Source of the DNA: Dioctria linearis
Lineage: Eukaryota; Arthropoda; Insecta; Diptera; Asilidae
DNA: 64,000 nucleotides
Direction of reading: 5' to 3'
NCBI GenBank assembly: GCA_963930735.1
Contig: CAWVNZ010000168.1
Coordinates: 1-64,000 of the forward strand
Shown: positions 26,981 to 37,425 of the stretch, in pieces
Layout: every line of letters starts with the position of its first letter
Numbering within the stretch: position 1 is the first letter of the stretch
Made by a program: the position numbers and the translations under genes
Notes under the pieces: model-generated
Database searches by the model: none
What the model saw: the letters and a program-made list of their open reading frames with translations, nothing else
What the model was told of the DNA's origin: nothing

Positions 26981-28619
26981 GTAATTAAAATTTGCGACAG
27001 TAAAAAATGAGTTTTTGAAAAATTTACTGTGAAAAAGCAATCCCTGGCGTAATTAAAATTTGCGACAGTAAAAAATTAGTTTTTGAAAAATTTACTGTAG
27101 AAAAGGCAATCCCTGGCGTAATTAAAATTTGCGACAGTGAAAAATTAGTTTTTGAAAAATTTACTGTAGAAAAGGCAATCCCTGGCGCAATTAAAATTTG
27201 CGACAGTAAAAAATTATTTTTTGCAAAATTTACTATAGAAGAGGCAATCCCTGGCGTTATTAAAATTTGCGACAGTAAAAAATTATTTTTTGAAAAATTT
27301 ACTATAGAAAAGGCAATCCCTGGCGTATTTAAAATTTGCGACAGTATAAAATTAATTTTTGAAAAATTTACTATAGAAAAGACCATCCCTGGCGTATTTA
27401 AAATTTGTGACAGTAAAAAATGATTTTTTGAAAAATTTACTGTAGAAAAGGCAATCCCTGGCGCAATTAAAATTTGCGACAGTATAAAATTAAATTTTGA
27501 AAAATTTACTATAGAAAAGGCGACCCCTGGCGTAATTAAAATTTGCGACAGTAGAAAATTATTTTTTGAATAATTTACTATAGAAAAGGCAATCCCTGGC
27601 GGATTTAAAATTTGCGACAGTAAAAAATTAATTTTCGAAAAATTTTCTATAGAAAAGGCAATCCCTGGCGGATTTAAAATTTGCTACAGTAAAAAATTAA
27701 TTTTTGAAAAATTTACTATAGAAAAGGCAATCCCTGGCATAATTAAAATTTGCGACAGTAAAAAATTAATTTTTGAAAAATTTACTATAGAAAAGGCAAT
27801 CCCTGGCGCAATTAAAATTTGCGACAGTAAAAAATTATTTTTTGAATAATTTACTATAGAAAAAGCAATCCCTGGCGTAACTAAAATTTGCGACAGTAAA
27901 AAATTATTTTTTGAAAAATTTACTGTAGAAAAGGCAATCGCTGGCGCAATTAAAATTTGCGACAGTAAAAAATTATTTTTTGCAAAATTTACTATAGAAG
28001 AGGCAATCCCTGGCGTAATTAAAATGTGCGACATTAAAAAATTATTTTTTGAAAAATTTACTATAGAAAAGGCAATCCCTGGCGTATTTAAATTTTGCGA
28101 CAGTATAAAATTAATTTTTGAAAAATTTACTATAGAAAAGGCAATCCCTGGCGTAATTAAAATTTGCTACAGTAAAAAAGTATTTTTTGAAAAATTTACT
28201 ATAGAAAAGGCAATCCCTGGCGTAATTAAAATTTGCGACAGTAAAAAATTATTTTTTGAAAAATTTGCTGTAGAAAAGGCAATCCCTGGCGTATTTAAAA
28301 TTTGCGACAGTAAAAAATTAATTTTTGAAAAATTTACTAGAGAAAAGGCAATACTTGGCGTAATTAAAATTTGCGACAGAAAAAAATTATTTTTTGAAAA
28401 AGTTACTATAGAAAAGGCAATCCCTGGCGTATTTAAAATTTGCGACAGTAAAAAATTATTTTTTTGAAAAATTTACTATAGAAAAGGCAATCCCTGGCGC
28501 AATTAAAATTTGCGACAGTATAAAATTAAATTTTGAAAAATTTACTGTAGAAAAGGCAATCCTTGGCGCAATTAAAATTTACGACAGTAGAAAATTATTT
28601 TGTGAATAATTTACTATAG
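26344..28619. repeat. 33-monomer higher-order unit, first copy (2.28 kb)
   Basis: The gcgaccgt monomer at 26,377 recurs at 28,653, an offset of 2276 bp (33 x 69 minus 1). All following markers recur in order: the gcggcag monomer, aatcaatgg, aaaatgattttttg, tataacatt, aatcactgg, the gaccatccc monomer, ggcataatt (27,735 and 30,082), and ttgctgtag. The left part is also the tail of long-block copy 3, so this tandem duplication used that block's end. Confidence 0.85.
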
Positions 28620-30770
28620 AAAAGGCAATCCCTGGCGTAATTAAAATTTGCGACCGTAAAAAATTATTTTTTGCAAATTTTACTATAGAAAAGGCAATCC
28701 CTGGCGCAATTAAAATTTGCGGCAGTAGAAAATTATTTTTTGAAAAATTTACTATAGAAAAGGCAATCCCTGGCGCAATTAAAATTTGCGACAGTAGAAA
28801 ATTAAATTTTGAAAAATTTACTATAGAAAAGGCAATCCCTGGCGCAACTAAAATTTGCGACAGTAAAAAATTAATTTTTGAAAAATTTACTATGGAAGAG
28901 GCAATCCCTGGCGTAATTAAAATTTGCGACAGTAAAAAATTATTTTTTGAAAAATTTACTATAGAAAAGGCAATCAATGGCGTAATTAAAATTTGCGACA
29001 GTAAAAAATTAATTTTTGAAAAATTTGCTATAGAAAAGACAATCCCTGGCGTATTTAAAATTTGCGACAGTAAAAAATGATTTTTTGAAAAATTTACTGT
29101 AGAAAAGGCAATCCCTGGCGCAATTAAAATTTGCGACAGTAGAAAATTATTTTTTGCAAAATTTACTGTAGAAAAGGCAATCCCTGGCGCAATTAAAATT
29201 TGCGACAGTATAACATTAATTTTTGAAAAATTTACTATAGAAAAGGCAATCACTGGCGTAATTAAAATTTGCGACAGTAAAAAATGAGTTTTTGAAAAAT
29301 TTACTGTAGAAAAGGCAATCCCTGGCGCAATTAAAATTTGCGACAGTAAAATATTATTTTTTGAAAAATTTACTGTAGAAAAAGCAATCCCTGGCGTAAT
29401 TAAAATTTGCGACAGTAAAAAATTAGTTTTTGAAAAATTTACTGTAGAAAAGGCAATCCCTGGCGTAATTAAAATTTGCGACAGTGAAAAATTAGTTTTT
29501 GAAAAATTTACTGTAGAAAAGGCAATCCCTGGCGCAATTAAAATTTGCGACAGTAAAAAATTATTTTTTGCAAAATTTACTATAGAAGAGGCAATCCCTG
29601 GCGTTATTAAAATTTGCGACAGTAAAAAATTATTTTTTGAAAAATTTACTATAGAAAAGGCAATCCCTGGCGTATTTAAAATTTGCGACAGTATAAAATT
29701 AATTTTTGAAAAATTTACTATAGAAAAGACCATCCCTGGCGTATTTAAAATTTGTGACAGTAAAAAATGATTTTTTGAAAAATTTACTGTAGAAAAGGCA
29801 ATCCCTGGCGCAATTAAAATTTGCGACAGTATAAAATTAAATTTTGAAAAATTTACTATAGAAAAGGCGACCCCTGGCGTAATTAAAATTTGCGACAGTA
29901 GAAAATTATTTTTTGAATAATTTACTATAGAAAAGGCAATCCCTGGCGGATTTAAAATTTGCGACAGTAAAAAATTAATTTTCGAAAAATTTTCTATAGA
30001 AAAGGCAATCCCTGGCGGATTTAAAATTTGCTACAGTAAAAAATTAATTTTTGAAAAATTTACTATAGAAAAGGCAATCCCTGGCATAATTAAAATTTGC
30101 GACAGTAAAAAATTAATTTTTGAAAAATTTACTATAGAAAAGGCAATCCCTGGCGCAATTAAAATTTGCGACAGTAAAAAATTATTTTTTGAATAATTTA
30201 CTATAGAAAAAGCAATCCCTGGCGTAACTAAAATTTGCGACAGTAAAAAATTATTTTTTGAAAAATTTACTGTAGAAAAGGCAATCGCTGGCGCAATTAA
30301 AATTTGCGACAGTAAAAAATTATTTTTTGCAAAATTTACTATAGAAAAGGCAATCCCTGGCGTAATTAAAATTTGCGACAGTAAAAAATTATTTTTTGAA
30401 AAATTTGCTGTAGAAAAGGCAATCCCTGGCGTATTTAAAATTTGCGACAGTAAAAAATTAATTTTTGAAAAATTTACTAGAGAAAAGGCAATACTTGGCG
30501 TAATTAAAATTTGCGACAGAAAAAAATTATTTTTTGAAAAAGTTACTATAGAAAAGGCAATCCCTGGCGTATTTAAAATTTGCGACAGTAAAAAATTATT
30601 TTTTTGAAAAATTTACTATAGAAAAGGCAATCCCTGGCGCATTTAAAATTTGCGACAGTATAAAATTAAATTTTGAAAAATTTACTGTAGAAAAGGCAAT
30701 CCTTGGCGCAATTAAAATTTACGACAGTAGAAAATTATTTTGTGAATAATTTACTATAGAAAAGGCAATC
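28620..30770. repeat. 33-monomer higher-order unit, second copy, length-altered
   Basis: Second copy of the unit at 26,344-28,619. The offset grows from 2276 to 2347 bp near 29,340, where one extra monomer carrying taaaatatt is present. It falls to 2140 bp by the ttgctgtag marker (28,265 and 30,405), a loss of exactly 207 bp or three monomers. The changes are whole monomers to within two bases, as expected for in-register unequal exchange. Confidence 0.85.
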
Positions 30771-33770
30771 CCTGGCGTAATTAAGATTTGCTACAGTAAA
30801 AAAGTATTTTTTGAAAAATTTACTATAGAAAAGGAAATCCCTGGCGGATTTAAAATTTGCGACAGTAAAAAATTAATTTTTGAAAAATTTACTATAGAAA
30901 AGGCAATCCCTGGCGGATTTAAAATTTGCGACAATAAAAAATTAATTTTTGAAAAATTTACTATAGAAAAGGCAATCCCTGGCGTATTTAAAATTTGCGA
31001 CAGTAAAAAATTATTTTTTGAAAAATTTACTATAGAAAAGGCAATCCCCGGCGCAATTAAAATTTGCGACAGTAGAAAATTATTTTTTGAAAAATTTTCT
31101 GTAGAATAGGCAATCCCTGTCGGATTTAAAATTTGCGACAGTAAAAAATTAATTTTTGAAAAATTTACTATAGAAAAGGCAATCCCTGGCGGATTTAAAA
31201 TTTGCGACAGTAAAAAATTAATTTTTGAAAAATTTACTATAGAAAAGGCAATCCCTGGCGTAATTAAAATTTGCGACAGTAAAAAATTATATTTTGCACA
31301 ATTTACTGTAGAAAAGGCAATCCCTGGCGCAATTAAAACTTGCGACAGTAAAAAATTATTTTTTGAATAATTTGCTATAGAAAAGGCAATCCCTGGCGTA
31401 ATTAAAATTTGCGACAGAAAAAATTTGTTTTTGAAAAATTTACTATAGAAAAGGCAATCCCTGGCGCAATTAAAATTTGCGACAGTAAAAAATTATTTTT
31501 TGCAAAATTTTCTGTAGAAAAGGCAATCCCCGGCGCAATTAAAATTTGCGACAGTAGAAAATTATTTTTTGAAAAATTTACTATAGAAAAGGCAATCCCT
31601 GGCGTATTTAATATTTGCGACAGTAAAAAATTATTTTTTGAAAAATTTACTGTAGAAAAGGCAATCCCCGGCGCAATTAAAATTTGCGATAGTAGAAAAT
31701 TATTTTTTGAAAAATTTACTGTAGAAAAGGCAATCCCTGTCGGATTTAAAATTTGCGACAGAAAAAAAGTAATTTTTGAAAAATTTACTATAGAAAAGGC
31801 AATCCCTGGCGGATTTAAAATTTGCGACAGAAAAAATTTGTTTTTGAAAAATTTACTATAGAAAAGGCAATCCCTGGCGCAAATAAAATTTGCGACAGTA
31901 AAAAAATTAATTTTTGAAAAATTTACTATAGAAAAGGCAATCCCTGGCGTAATTAAAATTTGCGACAGTAAAAAATTAATTTTTGAAAAATTTACTGTAG
32001 AAAAGGCAATCCCTGGCGCAATTAAAATTTGCGACAGCAAAAAATTAATTTTTGAAAAATTTACTATAGAAAAGGCAATCCCTGGCGAAATTAAAATTTG
32101 CGACAGTAAAAAATTAATTTTTGAAAAACTTACTATAGAAAAGGCAATCCCTGTCGTAATTAAAATTTGCGACAGTAAAAAATTATTTTTTGAAAAATTT
32201 ACTGTAGAAAAGGCAATCCCTGTCGTAATTAAAATTTGCGACAGTAAAAAATTATTTTTTGAATAATTTACTATAGAAAAGGCAATCCCTGGCGTAATTA
32301 AAATTTGCGACAGTAAAAAATTATTTTTTGCAAAATTTACTATAGAAAAGGCAATCCCTGGCGTATTTAAAATTTGCGACAGTATAAAATAAAATTTTGA
32401 AAAATTTACTATAGAAAAGGCAATCCCTGGCGTAATTAAAATTTGCGACAGTATAAAATTATTTTTTGTAAAATTTACTGAGGAAAAGGCAATCCCTGGC
32501 GCAATTAAAATTTGCGACAGTAGAAAATTATTTTTTGAATAATTTACTATAGAAAAGTCAATCCCTGGCGTATTTAAAATTTGCGACAGTAAAAAATTAT
32601 TTTTGCAAAATTTACTATAGAAAAGGCAATCCCTGGCGTAATTAAAACTTGCGACAGTAAAAAATTAGTTTTTGAAAAATTTACTATAGAAAAGGCAATC
32701 CTTGGCGCAATTAAAATTTGCGAGCGTAGAAAATTATTTTTTGCACAATTTACTATAGAAAAGGCAATCCCTGGCGCAATTAAAATTTGCGACAGTATAA
32801 AATTAATTTTTGAAAAATTTACTATAGAAAAGGCAATCCCTGGCGTAATTAAAATTGGCGACAGTAGAAAATTATTTTTTGCAAAATTTACTATAGAAAA
32901 TGCAATCCCTGGCGCAATTAAAATTTGCGACAGTATAAAATTAAATTTTGAAAAATTTACTATAGAAAAGACAATCCCTGGCGTAATTAAAATTTGCGAC
33001 AGTAAAAATTAGTTTTTGAAAAATTTACTATAGAAAAGGCAATCCCTGGCGCAATTAAAATTTGCGACAGAAGAAAATTATTTTTTGCAAAATTTACTAT
33101 AGAAAAGGCAATCCCTGGCGAAATTAAAATTTGCGACAGCAAAAAATTATTTTTTGAAAAATTTACTATAGAAAAGGCAATCCCTGGCGTAATTAAATTT
33201 TGCGGCAGTAAAAAATTATTTTTTGGAAAATTTACTATAGAAAAGGCAATCCCTGGCGTAATTAAAATTTGCGACAGCAAAAAATTATTTTTTGCAAAAT
33301 TTAATATAGAAAAGGCAATCCCTGGCGCAATTAAAATTTGCGACAGTAGAAAATTATTTTTTGAAAAATTTACTATAGAAAATGCAATCCCTGGCGCAAT
33401 TAAAATTTGCGACAATAGAAAATTATTTTTTGAAAAATTTACTATAGAAAAGGCAATCCCTGGCGTAATTAAAACTTGCGAGAGTAAAAAATTAGTTTTT
33501 GAAAAATTTACTATAGAAAAGGCAATCCTTGGCGCAATTAAAATTTGCGAGCGTAGAAAATTATTTTTTGCACAATTTACTATAGAAAAGGCAATCCCTG
33601 GCGCAATTAAAATTTGCGACAGTATAAAATTAAATTTTGAAAAATTTACTATAGAAAAGGCAATCCCTGGCGCAATTAAAATTTGCGACAGTAAAAAATT
33701 ATTTTTGAAAAATTTACTATAGAAAAAGCAATCCCTGGCGTAATTAAAACTTGCGAGAGTAAAAAATTAG
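30770..33770. repeat. Transition zone between the two array domains
   Basis: Monomers here are heterogeneous. The left part still has ggcggattt, gctacag/aagtattt and gtgtag-type variants shared with the left domain. From about 32.6 kb the ttagtttttg, gcgagcg and taaaattgg-type variants of the right domain begin. The gaaacggc subtype is absent. No clear higher-order period was found, which fits an older boundary between separately amplified domains. Confidence 0.55.
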
Positions 33771-34242
33771 TTTTTGAAAAAATTTACTATAAAAAGGCAA
33801 TCCCTGGCGCAATTAAAATTTGCGACAGTAGAAAATTATTTTTTGCAAAATTTACTATAGAAAAGGCAATCCCTGGCGCAATTAAAATTTGCGACAGTAT
33901 AACATTAATTTTTGAAAAATTTACTATAGAAAAGGCAATCACTGGCGTAATTAAAATTTGCGACAGTAAAAAATTAGTTTTTGAAAATTTACTGTAGAAA
34001 AGGCAATCCCTGGCGCAATTAAAATTTGCGACAGTAAAAAAATATTTTTTGAAAAATTTACTGTAGAAAAGGCAATCCCTGGCGTAATTAAAATTTTCGA
34101 TAGTAAAAAATTAGTTTTAGACAAATTTACTGTAGAAAAAGCTATCCCTGGCTTAATTAAAATTTGCGATAGTGAAAAATTAGTTTTTGAAAAATTTACT
34201 GTAGAAAAGGCAATCCCTGGCGTAATTAAAATTTGCGACAGT

Positions 34243-34257
34243 AAAAAATTATTTTTT
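34243..34257. other. A/T inverted repeat inside the monomer (example copy)
   Basis: Monomer bases 16-30 read A6-TTA-T6, an inverted repeat with 7-bp arms around one base. In monomers where base 25 is a, the centre becomes ttaa and the element is a perfect 14-bp palindrome, aaaaattaattttt. It recurs in nearly every monomer. It may affect duplex stability or bending, or help out-of-register pairing. It lacks a G+C stem, so it is not a convincing transcription terminator. Confidence 0.5.
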
Positions 34258-34277
34258 GAAAAATTTACTATAGAAAA

Positions 34278-34291
34278 GGCAATCCCTGGCG
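34278..34291. other. Conserved G+C-rich box of the monomer (example copy)
   Basis: Bases 51-64 of the monomer, ggcaatccctggcg, are the only G+C-rich stretch and among the least variable parts by eye, apart from scattered single changes such as ccttgg, cccc and cactgg. The box sits between A/T tracts and recurs about every 69 bp across the window. A conserved box inside an otherwise drifting satellite could be a site for a sequence-specific satellite-binding protein. It does not resemble the CENP-B box as I know it. The role is inference; only the conservation and periodicity are seen. Confidence 0.5.
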
Positions 34292-34427
34292 TAATTAAAT
34301 TTTGCGACAGTAAAAAATTATTTTTTGGAAAATTTACTATAGAAAAGGCAATCCCTGGCGTAATTAAAATTTGCAACAGTAAAAAATTATTTTTTGCAAA
34401 ATTTACTATAGAAAAGGCAATCCCTGG

Positions 34428-34444
34428 CGCAATTAAAATTTGCG
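34428..34444. other. Monomer-junction hairpin in the gca-type variant (example copy)
   Basis: Where base 65 is c, the end of one monomer and the start of the next form CGCAA-TTAAAAT-TTGCG. This has 5-bp perfect arms, or 6 of 7 pairs if extended inward. Monomers with t or g at base 65 lack the full arm. The element therefore exists only in one common subtype and marks monomer junctions in a patterned way. No function is implied beyond possible local structure. Confidence 0.45.
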
Positions 34445-37425
34445 ACAGTAGGAAATTATTTTTTGAAAAATTTACTATAGAAAAGGCAATCCCTGGCGCA
34501 ATTAAAATTTGCGACAGTAGAAAATAATTTTTTGAAAAATTTACTATAGAAAAGGCAATCCCTGGCGTATTTAAAATTTGCGACAGTATAAAATTAAATT
34601 TTGAAAAGTTTACTTTAGAAAAGTCAATCCCTGGCGCAATTAAAATTTGCGACAGTAAAAAATTATTTTTTGAAAAATTTACTATAGAAAAGGCAATCCC
34701 TGGCGTAATTAAAACTTGCGAGAGTAAAAAATTAGTTTTTGAAAAAATTTACTATAGAAAAGGCAATCCCTGGCGCAATTAAAATTTGCGACAGTAGAAA
34801 ATTATTTTTTGCAAAATTTACTATAGAAAAGGCAATCCCTGGCGCAATTAAAATTTGCGACAATATAACGTTAATTTTTGAAAAATTTACTATAGAAAAG
34901 GCAATCACTGGCGTAATTAAAATTTGCGACAGTAAAAAATTAGTTTTTGAAAATTTACTGTAGAAAAGGCAATCCCTGGCGCAATTAAAATTTGCGACAG
35001 TAAAAAATTATTTTTTGGAAAATTTACTATAGAAAAGGCAATCCCTGGCGTAATTAAAATTTGCGACAGTAAAAAATTATTTTTTGCAAAATTTACTATA
35101 GAAAAGGCAATCCCTGGCGCAATTAAAATTTGCGACAGTAGAAAATTATTTTTTGAAAAATTTACTATAGAAAAGGCAATCCCTGGCGCAATTAAAATTT
35201 GCGACAGTAGAAAATAATTTTTTGAAAAATTTACTATAGAAAAGGCAATCCCTGGCGTATTTAAAATTTGCGACAGTATAAAATTAAATTTTGAAAAATT
35301 TACTATAGAAAAGGCAATCCCTGGCGCAATTAAAATTTGCGACAGTAAAAAATTATTTTTTGAAAAATTTACTATAGAAAAGGCAATCCCTGGCGCAATT
35401 AAAATTTGCGACAGTAAAAAATTAGTTTTTGAAAAATTTACTATAGAAAAGGCAATCCTTGGCGCAATTAAAATTTGCGAGAGTAGAAAATTATTTTTTG
35501 CACAATTTACTGTAGAAAAGCAATCCCTGGCGCAATTAAAGTTTGCGACAGTATAAAATTAATTTTTGAAAAATTTACTATAGAAAAGGCAATCCCTTGC
35601 GTAATTAAAATTGGCGACAGTAGGAAATTATTTTTGCAAAATTTACTACAAAAAATGCAATCCCTGGCGCAATTAAAATTTGCGACAGTAAAAAATTATT
35701 TTTTGGAAAATTTACTATAGAAAAGGCAATCCCTGGCGTAATTAAAATTTGCGACAGTAAAAAATTATTTTTTGCAAAATTTACTATAGAAAAGGCAATC
35801 CCTGGCGTAATTAAAATTTGCGACGGTAAAAAATTATTTTTTGAAAAATTTACTATAGAAAAGGCAATCCCTGGCGTAATTAAATTTTGCGGCAGTAAAA
35901 AATTATTTTTTGGAAAATTTACTATAGAAAAGGCAATCCCTGGCGTAATTAAAATTTGCGACAGTAAAAAATTATTTTTTGCAAAATTTACTATAGAAAA
36001 GGCAATCCCTGGCGTAATTAAATTTTGCGACAGTAAAAAATTATTTTTTGGAAAATTTACTATAGAAAAGGCAATCCCTGGCGTAATTAAAATTTGCGAC
36101 AGTAAAAAATTATTTTTTACAAAATTTACTATATAAAAGGCAATCCCTGGCGTAATTAAATTTTGCGACAGTAAAAAATTATTTTTTGAAAAATTTACTA
36201 TAGAAAAGGCAATCCCTGGCGTAATTAAAATTTGCGAGAGTAAAAAATTAGTTTTTGAAAAAATTTACTATAGAAAAGGCAATCCCTGGCGCAATTAAAA
36301 TTTGCGACAGTAAAAAATTAGTTTTTGAAAAATTTACTATAGAAAAGGCAATCCTTGGCGCAATTAAAATTTGCGATAGTAGAAAATTATTTTTTGCACA
36401 ATTTACTATAGAAAAGGCAATCCCTGGCGCAATTAAAATTTGCGACAGTATAAAATTAATTTTTGAAAAATTTACTATAGAAAAGGCAATCCCTGGCGTA
36501 ATTAAAATTGGCGACAGTAGAAAATTATTTTTTGCAAAATTTACTATAGAAAATGCAATCCCTGGCGCAATTAAAATTTGCGACAGTATAAAATTAAATT
36601 TTGAAAAATTTACTATAGAAAAGGCAATCCCTGGCGTAGTTAAAATTTGCGACAGTAAAAATTAGTTTTTGAAAAATTTACTATAGAAAAGGCAATCCCT
36701 GGCCCAATTAAAATTTGCGACAGTAGAAAATTATTTTTTGCCAAATTTACTATAGAAAAGGCAATCCCTGGCGAAATTAAAATTTGCGACAGCAAAAAAT
36801 TAATTTTTGAAAATTTTACTATAGAAAAGGCAAACCCTGGCGTATTTAAAATTTGCGACAGTAAAAAATTAATTTTTGAAAAATTTACTATAGAAAAGGC
36901 AATCCCTGGCGTAATTAAAATTTGCGACAGTAAATAATTATTTTTTGAAAAATTTACTATAGAAAAGGCAATCCCTGGCGTAATTAAATTTTGCGGCAGA
37001 AAAAAATTATTTTTTGGAAAATTTACTATACAAAAGGCAATCCCTGGCGTAATTAAAATTTGCGACAGTAAAAAATTATTTTTGCAAAATTTACTATAGA
37101 AAAGGCAATCCCTGGCGCAATTAAAATTTGCGACAGTAGAAAATTATTTTTTGAAAAATTTACTATAGAAAAGGCAATCCCTGGCGCAATTAAAATTTGC
37201 GACAGTAGAAAATTATTTTTTGAAAAATTTACTATAGAAAAGGCAATCCCTGGCCTATTTAAAATTTGCGACAGTATAAAATTAAATTTTGAAAAATTTA
37301 CTATAGAAAAGGCAATCCCTGGCGCAATTAAAATTTGCGACAGTAAAAAATTATTTTTTGAAAAATTTACTATAGAAAAAGCAATCCCTGGCGTAATTAA
37401 AACTTGCGACAGTAAAAAATTAGGT

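Larger units (their letters stand above)
34228..34296 (+). repeat. Representative consensus monomer (69 bp)
   Basis: This copy carries the commonest base at each variable site and serves as the numbering reference (base 1 = 34228). In order it has aaaattt (1-7), gcgacag (8-14), an A6 tract (16-21), a T6 tract (25-30), a single g (31), aaaaattt (32-39), actatag (40-46), aaaa (47-50), the G+C-rich box (51-64) and taatt (65-69). The main polymorphic sites are base 17 (a/g/t), 25 (t/a/g), 32 (a/c/g), 34 (a/t), 43 (a/g), 65 (t/c/g) and 67 (a/t). Combinations of these define the monomer subtypes that make up the higher-order repeats. Confidence 0.95.
33770..36930. repeat. Right-domain units headed by an extra-A monomer
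   Basis: A monomer with six instead of five a's in gaaaaaattt marks unit starts near 33,773, 34,739 and 36,255. At the first two it is followed by a gcaatt/agtagaa/gcaaaattt monomer, then tataac and aatcactgg monomers. The 34,739 to 36,255 distance is 1516 bp, 22 monomers minus 2. These are diverged relatives of the 14- and 16-monomer units at 37.4-40.5 kb. Confidence 0.6.

Noticed and set aside
34267..34278. actatag as a TATA box or promoter element in every monomer
   Set aside because: It occurs in nearly all monomers with frequent actgtag variants and no associated gene; a chance match in A/T-rich DNA.
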